Assembly: GCA_003427395.1 (NCBI GenBank)
Contig: BFEA01000598.1
Coordinates: forward strand, 694,566 to 719,763
Direction of reading: 5' to 3'
DNA: 25,198 bases
DNA from: Chara braunii
Taxonomy: Eukaryota > Streptophyta > Charophyceae > Charales > Characeae
Numbering within the stretch: the first letter of the stretch is position 1; every line of letters begins with the position of its first letter. The position numbers were made by a program, and so were the translations under genes. The notes beneath the pieces were generated by a model. The model did no database searches. It was not told the origin of the DNA and saw nothing but the letters and a program-made list of their open reading frames with translations. Of this stretch, positions 10,310-18,542 are shown in pieces.

Positions 10310-10683
10310 GACCTGATTGTTTTCTCATACAATTTCTCTTCTTTGTTTGAATGTTACTTTTAACTGTAATCATAGTTGTACTTATAGCTGTACTCATAGC
10401 TCGAAATAGGAAATGGGCTAGGGTAGTTGTTAGGGTAGAAGTTTTAAGTATCTGTCTGTTTATCAATGCTGTTACTTGAGAGAGACATTCCTGCAGTCCG
10501 GATTTATATCCGGCTGGAGTTGCCGGGTCTAGAATTCGGTCTGCTACTATCTTTTGTAAGGGACGCCGGGCCATTTCCCGGCATGATCATATAAACAATT
10601 TTCGTTGAAAAAAAAACAAAAAAAAACACACACACACACACACAACAACAACAAAAAAGAAAAAAAGAAAAAAAAAAGGAAAA
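10310..10683 (+). other. LINE 3'UTR and A-rich tail
   Basis: After the ORF2 stop at 10307-10309 about 300 bp of non-coding sequence lead into an A-rich tail from 10607, interrupted by CA repeats at 10627-10642 and AAC/AAG units. The tail is what target-primed reverse transcription leaves. It abuts the long hairpin that begins at 10687. Confidence 0.75.
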
Positions 10684-10686
10684 CAG

Positions 10687-11070
10687 ATATGGTATCGTAT
10701 GAGTACTGACAGATACGTATCTGCGTTTTTGACGTATTGGGCACGCGGCCCAGGATCATTCGAATCAACAACCCTGGACAGGCCCAAGGGTACGCGGCCG
10801 CTGTACTTAACGATGCCTTGTAAGATCAGTATGGTAGTTGGCAATGCGATAGTAATGCCGCTCCAGTAGAATTTGAACCTGCGACCTATTGCAGCAATTC
10901 ATTACTATCGCATTGCCAACTACCATACTGATCTTACAAGGCATCGTTAAGTAAGGCGGCCTCGTACCCTTGGGCCTGTCCAGGGTTGTTGATTCAAATG
11001 ATCCTGGGCCGCGTGCCCAATATGTAAAAAACGCAGATACGTATCTGTCCGTACTCATACGATACCATAT
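10687..11070. mobile_element. 384-bp long-hairpin (fold-back) element
   Basis: Arms of 171 bp (10687-10857 and 10900-11070) are complementary over their full length with only a few mismatches (e.g. GAGTACTGAC against GTCCGTACTC; GCGGCCGCTGTAC against GTAAGGCGGCCTC). The loop is 42 bp (10858-10899). On the - strand the loop has GGTTCAAATTC (10869-10879), like a Pol III B box, and the adjoining arm has GGTAGTTGGC, like part of an A box, at tRNA-like spacing. There is no coding capacity. A transcript would fold into one long stem. Confidence 0.85.
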
Positions 11071-11082
11071 ATATATATATTT

Positions 11083-11267
11083 TTCTCTTTCTATATTCTT
11101 CTCTCAACTTCTGTTTTTGCCTTTCACTACCTGCTCCTAACTTAAAGGCTATCTAGAGGGGACCCCTGCAAGCATAATTTCCTCTCACTGTGAAGGGGAG
11201 ATTTCATGTTGCCCCTTGCCCCTAATGTTTAGGGTATAGGGTTGGGGCCGCCAGTGGGGTCTGGCTA
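11083..11267 (-). repeat. Left inverted arm of fold-back complex
   Basis: The segment 11149-11267 (from CTATCTAGAGGGGACCCCTG to GGGGTCTGGCTAA) is the reverse complement of 12675-12796 at about 95% identity. A weaker match extends outward to 11083 on this side and 12853 on the other (the shared outer sequence reads GAGAAGAATATAGA on the + strand of the right arm). It contains no coding sequence. Confidence 0.8.
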
Positions 11268-11404
11268 ATTAGTACCCTGTCCAATGCCACCAGCATTTTA
11301 TCCTCTATTCGCACCAGCGCCTGTGTCATACGTCTATGAGTGTGAGCGCGAGTGGGTTGTGTGTGGTGTGTGGGAGAGTGTTGGCCATAGCCTCTGATGC
11401 TGCT

Positions 11405-11594
11405 CGATAAGGGGTGGGGGACGATGAGGAAGGGAGGCGCAGCTACTGGGAAAATGTGCGGTCGTTGCGTTAGCCGGACCCCACCGGCGGCCCCACCCCA
11501 TCTCTGACTACCGCTGTTGAGGCGGGGGGCAACATGAATTACCTTGTTTGCGAGGCCCTACTAAGCTTGCAGGGGTCCCCTCTATATAGTCTTA
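11405..11594 (+). repeat. Diverged right-arm copy ending at the TTA insertion site
   Basis: This segment aligns in direct orientation with 12609-12801 at roughly 70-75% by eye: both have GGGGGACGATGA, GCGGCCCCA, GGGGCAACATGAA, GCTTGCAGGGGTCCCCTCTA and TAGTCTTA. With the left arm at 11149 it forms a smaller inverted-repeat element (11149-11594). The 277-bp element is inserted at its TTA. Confidence 0.7.
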
Positions 11595-11871
11595 GAGGCT
11601 CGCCACACAGGCTGTCGAAAACCTGATTTTCGACAATTTTTCATCGCCACACAGGCTTTCGAAGAATTGCGGCTCAAAAAACTTTCGACTGCGTTGTCAG
11701 GGACTGTTCCGTCAACTTCCGTGAATCCCATCCGCCTGGCCATGACCAAAAACGTTGACCCTCGATAGCCTGTGTGGCGAAGGGGGGGCAAACTGTCGAC
11801 CACCTACTCTCAAATTTCTTCTGACACCTGTCGAAACTTTTTGAGTTTTGACAGCCTGTGTGGCGAGCCTC
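11595..11871. mobile_element. 277-bp TIR element, TTA target duplication (PIF/Harbinger-like MITE)
   Basis: The ends are perfect 22-bp inverted repeats, GAGGCTCGCCACACAGGCTGTC and its complement. TTA lies on both sides (11592-11594 and 11872-11874). The related sequence at 12790-12812 reads straight through as TAGTCTTAGGAGTAG, which is the empty site. A second, inner pair of the same motif (CGCCACACAGGCT at 11645 and AGCCTGTGTGGCG near 11768) makes nested hairpins. A 3-bp TTA/TAA duplication is typical of PIF/Harbinger; the TIR sequence itself was not matched to a known family. Confidence 0.8.
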
Positions 11872-12300
11872 TTAGGAGTAGTGGTAGGAAGGTAGCGAAA
11901 GGCGAAAAAGAATTTGAGAGAAGAACATAGTGTAGTTAAAAAAAAAAAAATCGACAGCCGCCCTCCAGCAACCGTTTCCTCCCGCCTGCAGGTGACGGAA
12001 ATTCGACAGTGCCCCGCCGAGCTTTCGAAAATTGCGTTCGAATTTGCGTTGTCAGGGACTGTTCCGTCAACTTCCGTGAATCCCATCCGCCTGGCCATGA
12101 CCAAAAACGTTAACCCTCGATAGCCTGTGTGGCGAAGGGGGGGCAAACTGTCGACCACCTACTCTCAAATTTCTTCTGACACCTGTCGAAACTTTTCGAG
12201 TTTCGACAGCCTGTGTGGCGAGCCTCTTAGGAGTAGTGGTAGGAAGATAGCGAAAGGCGAAAAAGAATTTGAGAGAAGAACATAGTGTAGTTAAAAAACA
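11690..12300 (+). repeat. Direct duplication of element plus flank, period 355 bp
   Basis: About 250 bp from TGCGTTGTCAGGGACTGTTC (11690) to the A-run at about 11945 recur from 12045 to 12300 at a constant offset of 355 bp with about 98% identity. The copied block holds the right half of the 277-bp element and its flank (GGAGTAGTGGTAGGAAG...), so it is a segmental duplication, not a second transposition. The 100 bp between the copies (11946-12044) resemble a decayed left half. Confidence 0.85.
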
Positions 12301-12600
12301 AAAAAAAAAACTGCGAAGTGCATGTGAATTGCCCTGTGGAGTTGAGTGTGGTGTGTGTTGAGTTGGACACTACAGCCTTGCAGGGGTGGGTTGGATATCA
12401 TGGCCGGTATGGTTCCACTTTTGAACACGGTGTCTTGGCTGTAGTGGTTACGAGACTTGGCTCTTGAGGCCACACACGAAGGAGGACTGAGGCCCAGATG
12501 TACCGATCCAGTTACTACTGTTATAATACAAGTATTGTTTGTGGAAAAAAAAAAAAAACCGGATCATCATCGCATGTTATTACTTAATCCGCAGTAAAAC
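12300..12600. other. No gene seen
   Basis: Non-coding sequence between the duplicated block and the right arm of the fold-back complex. It has TG-rich stretches near 12338-12362 and a 14-A run at 12545. No open frame or repeat relationship was recognised. Confidence 0.6.
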
Positions 12601-12608
12601 TATACAAC

Positions 12609-12875
12609 AAGGGACCGGGATTGGGGGACGATGATAAAGGGAGGCACAGTTACTGGCAGGTCTCGGTCTTTGTGTTAGCCAGACCCCCACTGGCGGCCCC
12701 AACCCTATACCCTAACCATTAGGGGCAAGGGGCAACATGAAATCTCCCCTTCACAGAGAGAGGAAAACTATGCTTGCAGGGGTCCCCTCTAGATAGTCTT
12801 AGGAGTAGGTAGTGGAAGGTAAACAAACAGATATGACAGAAGAATATAGACAGTTGTGATCACCCCAATAAAAAA
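12609..12875 (+). repeat. Right inverted arm of fold-back complex, A-tailed
   Basis: 12675-12796 is the reverse complement of 11149-11267 (about 95%). Beyond it, TTAGGAGTAGGTAGTGGAAGG leads to GAAGAATATAGA and, after CACCCCAAT, a 15-A run. The same terminal sequence is seen at 11872-11940 and 12227-12297, also ending in A-runs. This arm preserves the TTA site without insertion. Confidence 0.75.
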
Positions 12876-12913
12876 AAAAAAAAATCCAGCTATTTTGTCC
12901 TAACCGACGACCC

Positions 12914-13267
12914 CGGGGCACGGTTCCACTAGCACACGAGTCATGGCCTAGTGCGACGCACTCCAGAAAAACGAAGAAAACTCCAGAAAAACGAAAAAAA
13001 GAGAAAAATGAAAATTAAAGTGGTGACTTCTCAAGTCCCAAGGTGGGGACGAGCCCGACCTTTGGAAGTGCTGCAAAAGGCTGTGCCATCTTCTTGAAGG
13101 GTAGAATGGACAGTGGATGAATGTATCCCTCCCAGAACGTAGCCAGATTCACTTCTTCCATCTTTCTTTATTGCCTCAGGGTGACGATTGCAGTCCGAGT
13201 CTCACGTACCACAGAGAGGGAGTGCGACAATAAACCTTACTCGGTTGCTAGTGGAACCGTGCCCCCG
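12914..13267. mobile_element. 354-bp TIR element
   Basis: CGGGGCACGGTTCCACTAGCA at 12914-12934 is complementary to TGCTAGTGGAACCGTGCCCC at 13246-13265, apart from one extra C on the right. The interior has no open frame of note. Its TIR core CCACTAGCA is shared with the hairpin at 13431-13600. Confidence 0.65.
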
Positions 13268-13430
13268 GAGTTGCAGCATTGCAACGTACGCACCGAGCTT
13301 TGAATACAAAAAAAAAACGACGACGAACATCAATCATGAACACAACAACAATTTCCATATTAAAAAAAAAAAGAAAAACAATTTCCATAATATCTAGATC
13401 TGCAAATCTACAAAGTCAACATTCCTCTTC

Positions 13431-13600
13431 CAGGGCCCAAGTCCCACTAGCAGCGTTGAGCTACCTCAACGCCTGAATCTGGATGTTTTTGCGGAGATGT
13501 GCAGAATTAGTGTTGAGTTTCCTCAACTGCACGTCTCCACAAACACGTCCAGATTCAGGCGTTGAGGTAGCTCAACGCTGCTAGTGGGACTTGGCCCCAG
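13431..13600. mobile_element. 170-bp fold-back MITE
   Basis: The arms are complementary from the ends inward: GGGCCCAAGTCCCACTAGCA on the left and TGCTAGTGGGACTTGGCCCC on the right, continuing through GCGTTGAGCTACCTCAACGC to near-complete pairing. Only a short centre is unpaired (near 13505-13525, TGTTGAGTTTCCTCAAC, itself partly palindromic). There is no coding capacity. Confidence 0.85.
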
Positions 13601-13956
13601 ATGTCGTCCCTTGTGCAGGCCAAGCGTTTTAAGACCCTCATCATGAATGATTCACTCGGGGGAATCCTTTGAGTCGCAGTTCTCTCTTCTTTCTCAGTAC
13701 TCGCATTGGGATTTTCGGACCGAATTGATTGTCGTGTTCCAATCCATTCGGTGTAAGCAGCCACCAACGATGGCACTCCTTTTTTTATTTATTAAAGATA
13801 GTACTCTTTTGCTGCTTACTTCCCCATGACCAATAGGATTGCCCGTTTTGAAAAACGAGCTTCTCCTCCGTCCAAATTGCAACTTTTTTTTTCTTTCTTT
13901 TTTTTTCTTTTTTTTTTGTGAAGAATCAAACCAAATTGTAACTTCATCCTTCGATT

Positions 13957-14011
13957 GTTGTACGCAACCCAGCACGTGCTGCTTCCCACGAATAGATTGG
14001 CGCATTTTTTT

Positions 14012-14044
<33 letters not shown>

Positions 14045-14051
14045 TTGCACG
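13957..14051 (+). mobile_element. Short A-tailed retroposon, copy 1
   Basis: GCAACCCAGCACGTGCTGCTTCCCACGAATAGATTGG at 13964-14000 matches the conserved start of the copies at 18429 and 22395. It ends in a pure run of 30 A (14013-14042). The flanks GTTGTACG (13957-13964) and GTTGCACG (14044-14051) could be a decayed target duplication. Confidence 0.65.
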
Positions 14052-14088
14052 GCGGCATCATTTGACTGGTTCTGACCTCACAGCCTAT

Positions 14089-14230
14089 TCTGTTTACATT
14101 CCACGCTCATCCCACCAACGTCTGTTTACATTCTTTTTTTTTTTTTTTTTTTTTTTTAATCTGTTTACATTCCACGCTCATCCCAGATAGGAATCTCACG
14201 CGGATCCCACCATCGTCTGTTTACATTCCA
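14089..14230 (+). repeat. Repeated TCTGTTTACATTC segments split by a poly-T run
   Basis: TCTGTTTACATTC starts near 14089, 14120, 14159 and 14215. Two of these continue as CACGCTCATCCCA. A run of 24 T (14134-14157) sits between the second and third. A local duplication around a homopolymer. Confidence 0.7.
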
Positions 14231-14700
14231 GACTCAAATTCTGTGGCAGCGGGCGTAGGACTCCTCATTCGGGACGAATGCTACGTACCGCCTCTGATCA
14301 TCCAGATGCATTCATCGGAAGTGGGTAGTAGCGGGAGCGGGCGTGGGTTTTTTTTTTTTTTTTTTTTTTTTTTTTGAGCGGGCGTGGATTAGTAGTAATG
14401 CATGGTTGAGGGAGATTGGTGGAAATTGGAACGCCCCGGAAGATGACGGCGGTCGTCGAAACGAAACACGGCGTCGGGGACGCCTTCCCGTGCAACTATT
14501 GAATATCCGATGTATCATAATTGAGATTTCCATGTAGTAGTGGTCGTTGGTTTTCAAAAAAAAAAAAAAAAAAAAAAAAAGAGAGATTTGCTAAGTAGTA
14601 CTGTTGTGACGTACTCGCGGCGACTTGTGTTTTTTTTGCAATTGCATGATTGTTAAAGGACTTCTGTCAAAGTTTTTTGTGTGATTTCTACCACTACCAC
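14231..14700. other. No gene seen; long homopolymer runs
   Basis: Contains T28 at 14348-14375 and A25 at 14556-14580. The open frames that cross them are simple-sequence artefacts. The A25 run could be another retroposon tail, but no body or target duplication was recognised. Confidence 0.6.
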
Positions 14701-14708
14701 TGAGCCCG

Positions 14709-15024
14709 CTTGCCTGGCCAGCCTCCCCCCTCTCGCCCCCCCCCCCAAAAAAAAAAGAAAGGGTAAGGAATTGTCTATGTGACCCTGGGGCAAAAGTTGT
14801 GCAACATTATATTGAGAGAGGTATAATTCTCTTGTGATAGCAAAGTCTAAATTATACTGTAATACATCTTTCTAAGTGTCTACATTGTGATTTGTACACT
14901 GTACAGTGTATTTTTCTGCATAACATAGTTTTTTTTCCCTTCAGAGTTGTTTTTTTTTTAATCTGTTTTTTTTTTTTTTGGGGGGGGGGGCAGGACCTTC
15001 CCTGGCCGGGCCNCCCGGGCAACC
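14709..15024. mobile_element. Fold-back element with GGCCGGGC ends, copy A
   Basis: The left end TTGCCTGGCC and the right end GGCCGGGCCNCCCGGGCAA are complementary in part. The interior shares with copy B (18025-18326) the segments AAGGAATTGTCTATGTGACCC, GGCAAAAGT, TTTCTGCATAACATA before a T-run, and CTTCCCTGG before the right end. It holds an 11-G run (14980-14990) and an unresolved base at 15013. Confidence 0.6.
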
Positions 15025-15137
15025 AAGGCGGCCCAGACTGCTCGGTTCGTAGCCCAGCTCACTGAACTCAGTATTAAACTATTATAGTATTTATTATTTA
15101 ATTAATTTAACATTTTTTACACTGATTGCAATCCATG

Positions 15138-15162
15138 CTCTCTCTCTCTCTCTCTCTCTCTC
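15138..15162. repeat. CT microsatellite
   Basis: About twelve CT units. Confidence 0.9.
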
Positions 15163-15554
15163 ACGTGCCTGATGATGCTCTCCTCACCCCATCTCTGTCA
15201 CCCACCCCCTAACAACTGCCATTTTCCAGTAGCAATGGCTGCTATCTGCCTGGGCAGCCCTCACTATGATCAACATGTGCTCTCTATTTTTTTTCAGATC
15301 ATGGGTGGATGGGTTGAGGGAGGGAGGGAGGGAGGGAGGGAGGGATGGTGGAGACCGTGGAGTGATTGGATGGATGAGATGGAATCAGATGAAGGGGTAG
15401 AATGGAGGGCAACTATTTTGCACGGTTCAAAGTTCACTTCAGAATTGATTTGACTCCCGGACCGGCTCAGAGTCTTCGACGTTGGTGAACAGGTCCTCCA
15501 CCCTTCAGTTCCTGACTGGGTCGGTTTCCCCTCCCCTCCCCTCTCCTCCTACTG
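15163..15554. other. No exon recognised; GGGA microsatellite
   Basis: Holds a GGGA repeat at 15317-15345. CTCTATTTTTTTTCAG at 15282-15297 looks like a splice acceptor, but the following frame does not resemble IFT88 and runs straight into the GGGA repeat. Confidence 0.5.
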
Positions 15555-15665
15555 CTACCGATTTCCCCCGAACACAACGCACCCTCATTGTGGCTCTATC
15601 TGGCCGGAAATATAACTAATATACATTCATTTTTAGGGTGCGTTATGTTCGGGGGAAGACGGTAG
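15555..15665. mobile_element. 111-bp palindromic MITE, copy 2
   Basis: Same length and same ends as the element at 1536-1646 (CTACCGATTTCCCCCGAAC / GTTCGGGGGAAGACGGTAG). It shares the internal AACGCACCCTCATT, ATCTGGCCGGAAA and AGGGTGCGTTAT. The central 40 bp differ more than the arms. Confidence 0.75.
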
Positions 15666-15891
15666 CGGATGCGGTGGGGTGGGGCGGGTTGGATCAGAGT
15701 GGATGATGAGAGGGTTACTGAAGTAAAAGAGAAATGGAGGGATCAAATGGGTTAAGAAAGGATCTTAAGGAACATGTAAAGCAGGAGAACGAAGCACTAT
15801 ACCTCACATTTCTTGAGCTGCGTATGGCATTCAATTTGCATTCATTTCTTGAGGGTCTGGACCCACTAACTTAGTCTTATTGGCAGTGCAG

Positions 15892-16110
15892 GGTGTGGTG
15901 GGTCATGCTGCCCCTTCATTCACTTCAAGAAGCCGGCTCGCAAATGTGATTGGGAGATCGCCACTGAGTGCATCATCACAGGCCAGCGGAAAACTGGGAA
16001 TGGGCATGCTCCACCCCTCAATATCAGGCTCGGCGGAAGGTCAGAGGCCCCCACAGAGGCCCATGACATCAGTACAAGCCGTTGGTTACACATCTCAGGC
16101 CAGAAGCATG
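15892..16110 (+). CDS. IFT88: IFT88 N-terminal exon (73 codons, phase 0)
   Basis: IFT88 is a core IFT-B subunit that carries cargo along the axoneme and is needed to build cilia and flagella. This exon encodes a Ser/Gly-rich disordered stretch ending QRPMTSVQAVGYTSQARSM. That corresponds to the ARPMTAVRAAGF segment before the TPR domain of vertebrate IFT88. The donor is ATG|GTGAGA at 16111. The acceptor is taken as TGCAG|GGTGTGG (15892), giving phase 0 like the other exons; TTGGCAG|TGCAG (15887) is the alternative. The frame is open from 15853 to a stop at 16123-16125. The exons encoding the protein start were not found upstream. The match of this exon alone is modest, but the next two exons continue the same protein in order. 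Confidence 0.78.
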
Positions 16111-16148
16111 GTGAGACCTCAATGAACCATTGTCCATGGTGAAGTGGA

Positions 16149-16420
16149 TTGTCCTCTCTTCTCTCCTCTCTTCTCTCCTCTCTTCTCCTCTCCTATTCTC
16201 CCCTCTCGTTTCCTAGTACCCTCCCCTCTCCTCTCCACTCCTCTCTTTTCTCCTGTACTCTCCCCTCCTCCCCTCTCCTTTCTCCTGTACTCTCCTCTCG
16301 TCCCCTCGTATCTTCTCTCCTGTCCTCTCCTGTCCTCTCCTGTCCTCTCCTGTCCTCTCTTTTCCCGTCCTGTCCTCTCCTGTCCTCTCCTGTCCTCTCC
16401 TCCTGTTCTCTCTTTTTATC
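16149..16420. repeat. CT-rich minisatellite (TCTCCTGTCC family)
   Basis: About 270 bp of nearly pure pyrimidine on the + strand, made of TCTCC, TCTTC and, from 16316, regular TCTCCTGTCC units. Open frames across it on both strands are artefacts. Confidence 0.9.
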
Positions 16421-16422
16421 AC

Positions 16423-16740
16423 AGCTACGTGTGAGTAGTACTGTGTACCATTCAGCCACAAGGCCTGGTCGCCGGTTGCTTGGGTGTTCAGATGTGACTT
16501 TCCACTGTGCCTTGTGCATTTTTCTCAACTTTTCTGGTTCCATTGAATCCATTCACCATTCCCGCTTCTCCCCCCCCCCCCCCCCCCCCCCCCCCCTTTT
16601 CAAGAAATTTAAGGGGTTAGCCCCTACTGTTATTCTATCCATCAGGAATGTTGAGCTGTTTTTTTTTTTGTTTTTTCCAAATCACGGCTACGTGTGTGTA
16701 CCGCTCAGGCACAAGGCTGGGGTTGGATCCATCGTTCGCC
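16423..16740. repeat. Two diverged copies of a short repeat around a C27 run
   Basis: ATCACAGCTACGTGTGAGTA near 16420 resembles ATCACGGCTACGTGTGTGTA near 16681. Both are followed by a CAGCCACAAGG / CAGGCACAAGG segment. On the - strand the first reads TGGCTGAATGGT, close to a tRNA A box, with no B box found. A run of 27 C lies at 16570-16596 between the copies. Confidence 0.45.
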
Positions 16741-17223
16741 TTTTTTAAAGTTTATTGAAAAATTGCTCTTTTTATTTCTGCATTTCAGAGTTTTTCCAAC
16801 TTTTCTCTTTCTGCGTGATGATCTCTGTGGACACTGGACAATGGGGACTCAATTATTTACATTTATTTAGAAATGCAAGGAGAATGAGCAAAGGCGAGAT
16901 GACAGAATCCAGATTGCACAATCACATTGAAAGCCAGAAAGTCTCACAGTGCCCAGAACGCAGCATTGCACCAATGTTACACCAACGGAGAATCCAAACG
17001 CTGAAACCGAATGTCAATGAGAGCTTATTCTCTTCATCACCAACATAAGAGTCCAGGCCCTTCCCCCTACTTGGCGCTCGGCGCCCAGCCTACTCCCTAC
17101 ACAGCTACTTCAAGTTCCTGCCTACGAATTTACAATCCAACTGTTGACGTCAGCAGCCGACGAAGTACTACTTGAAGATGTCGACCAATGCAGACCATTG
17201 CCAGTACCAGGTATGTGCCCTCA

Positions 17224-17254
<31 letters not shown>
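17224..17254. repeat. ATC microsatellite
   Basis: About ten ATC units inside the left arm of the 2.2-kb element. Confidence 0.9.
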
Positions 17255-18024
17255 TCCTCTCTTTCTCCCTTGTCTTTCACTCAGGTCTTCCTTCTGTACA
17301 CCCGTAGACCACCACTACACCTTGCTGCAAGCACCAGCCAGCTATGGAAGCTGGGCTATGGCGCTGCCCTCAGCAGCGCCCTTTCTCTTACACGACCACA
17401 TGTGCACAGCACCTTGCTCTAGCGCAAACAGCAGCCCGCGAGCGTTCGCTCCAGCAGCGCTGCCGCAAACTAGCAAATGCCCAAATGGGCTGCCAGGCAG
17501 CGAGCTCTTTCCTATATGGAAAGAGTCTGGCTTGGTCTGCGTCTTGGCTGGGCTGGGCCTGCGCCCAGAAGCTTCCGGTAGGCCCCAGGTAGCTGGGCCT
17601 CTGCTGCCGCTACTGGGCCTTGTTCGGTTACGCCTACCAACTTTCTGTATATCTTGCTGCAGATGTGGCCCAGGGCCTGCCTTTCAGAAAAAGGCCTAGA
17701 CGTGGAAAGTTTTTGTTGTTCGTGGCCTGGGTTCCCTCAACCAACTGACGTGACACAACTGCCTGAACCCCAAATACGAAATTGACAGCAATGGGCCTCA
17801 GAGTCTTGAGATTTGTCAGGCCCGCCTTCACTTAGGGCGGGCACACTTGTAGACAGGGGGCCCTGTAGGCCTGCTGAGGAGCCAAATCCTCGCAGAAAGG
17901 AGTTGGGTTGCATAATTTAAGAAAATTTAGTTTGGACGGGAGTTACCAATTATAAGCTATTTTAAACCGCTAGCGCCGGTTTCATGCTGACATCCGCAGG
18001 CCGATATGTGGTGTACTGGTGCTT

Positions 18025-18326
18025 TAAGCTAGGCTACCAGAGTGGTCCGGGACCACTTGCCCGGCCGGGCAAAAAAAATAAATAAAAGAAGGTTAGAAAA
18101 ACATTATTTTATTTTTTATTTTAAATTTGGTAAAGAATTTCGATGTGGCCCTGAGGCAAAAGTGCTCAGTTTATGTTTCTGCATAACATACTTTTTTTTC
18201 TTCGTGTGTTTTTTTTCTTTTCTTTTTTCTTTTTTTTTTTGGCTGGCATCTTCCCTGGTCCTTACACGGCCGGGCCGCCCAGGAAAACAGGACCCGGGCG
18301 GCCTGGCTGGTAGCCTATATTTTAAG
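18025..18326. mobile_element. Fold-back element with GGCCGGGC ends, copy B
   Basis: The left end CTAGGCTACCAG (about 18029) is complementary to CTGGTAGCCTA (18307-18317). Inside these lie GCCCGGCCGGGC (18059-18070) and GGCCGGGCCGCCC (18268-18280). It contains the palindrome GTGGTCCGGGACCAC (18043-18057) and the interior segments shared with copy A (14709-15024). It is nested in the 2.2-kb element. Confidence 0.6.
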
Positions 18327-18413
18327 ACAATTATCCGGGACAATTAACAAGGCAAGACAAAGGATGTTTTTCATTTTTTTTTGCTGTGCCTTTTTCCTTT
18401 TTCTTCTGGTTTA

Positions 18414-18542
18414 GGCATCTCTTCCTTGGACCCGTTTTCCCGCAGGTGCCGCTCCCCACCAATAGACTGGAGCATCCAGAATTCTCGCAAAAAAAGAAAA
18501 GAAGGAAAAGAAAAAGAAAAAAAACAGGGCATCTCTTCCTTG
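18414..18542 (+). mobile_element. Short A-tailed retroposon, copy 2, with 15-bp target duplication
   Basis: The insert 18429-18527 begins GACCCGTTTTCCCGCAGGTG, continues CCGCTCCCCACCAATAGACT, and ends in a 40-base A-rich tail (18489-18527). It is flanked by perfect 15-bp direct repeats, GGCATCTCTTCCTTG at 18414-18428 and 18528-18542. Target duplication plus A-tail is the signature of LINE-mediated retroposition. The body is only about 60 bp, shorter than most SINEs, and shows no clear Pol III A or B box. Confidence 0.85.

Larger units (their letters stand above)
2268..10683 (+). mobile_element. Degraded L1-type LINE, about 8.4 kb
   Basis: Order on the + strand: 5'UTR with tandem repeats, gag-like ORF1 (2961-5032), 180-bp gap, ORF2 with AP endonuclease, reverse transcriptase and zf-RVT (5213-10309), short 3'UTR, and an A-rich tail from about 10607. 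This is the L1 arrangement of plant genomes. ORF1 and ORF2 both carry stops and frameshifts, so the copy is dead. CAGATATGG occurs at 2259-2267 and again at 10684-10692; if this is the target-site duplication, it sets the ends given here. The repeat is only 9 bp, so the 5' limit is tentative. Confidence 0.8.

Noticed and set aside
11582-12158. Repeated MVDSLPPLRHTGYRG frames on -
   Set aside because: They are the duplicated half of the 277-bp TIR element read in one frame; they cross its TIR and have no domain.
15298-15453. Possible exon after the acceptor-like TATTTTTTTTCAG
   Set aside because: The frame runs into a GGGA microsatellite, has no donor at a sensible place and does not resemble the IFT88 N-terminus.
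16144-16748. Long Ser/Leu/Pro frames on + and Arg/Glu frames on -
   Set aside because: Artefacts of the CT-rich minisatellite and the C27 run; no splice or domain support.
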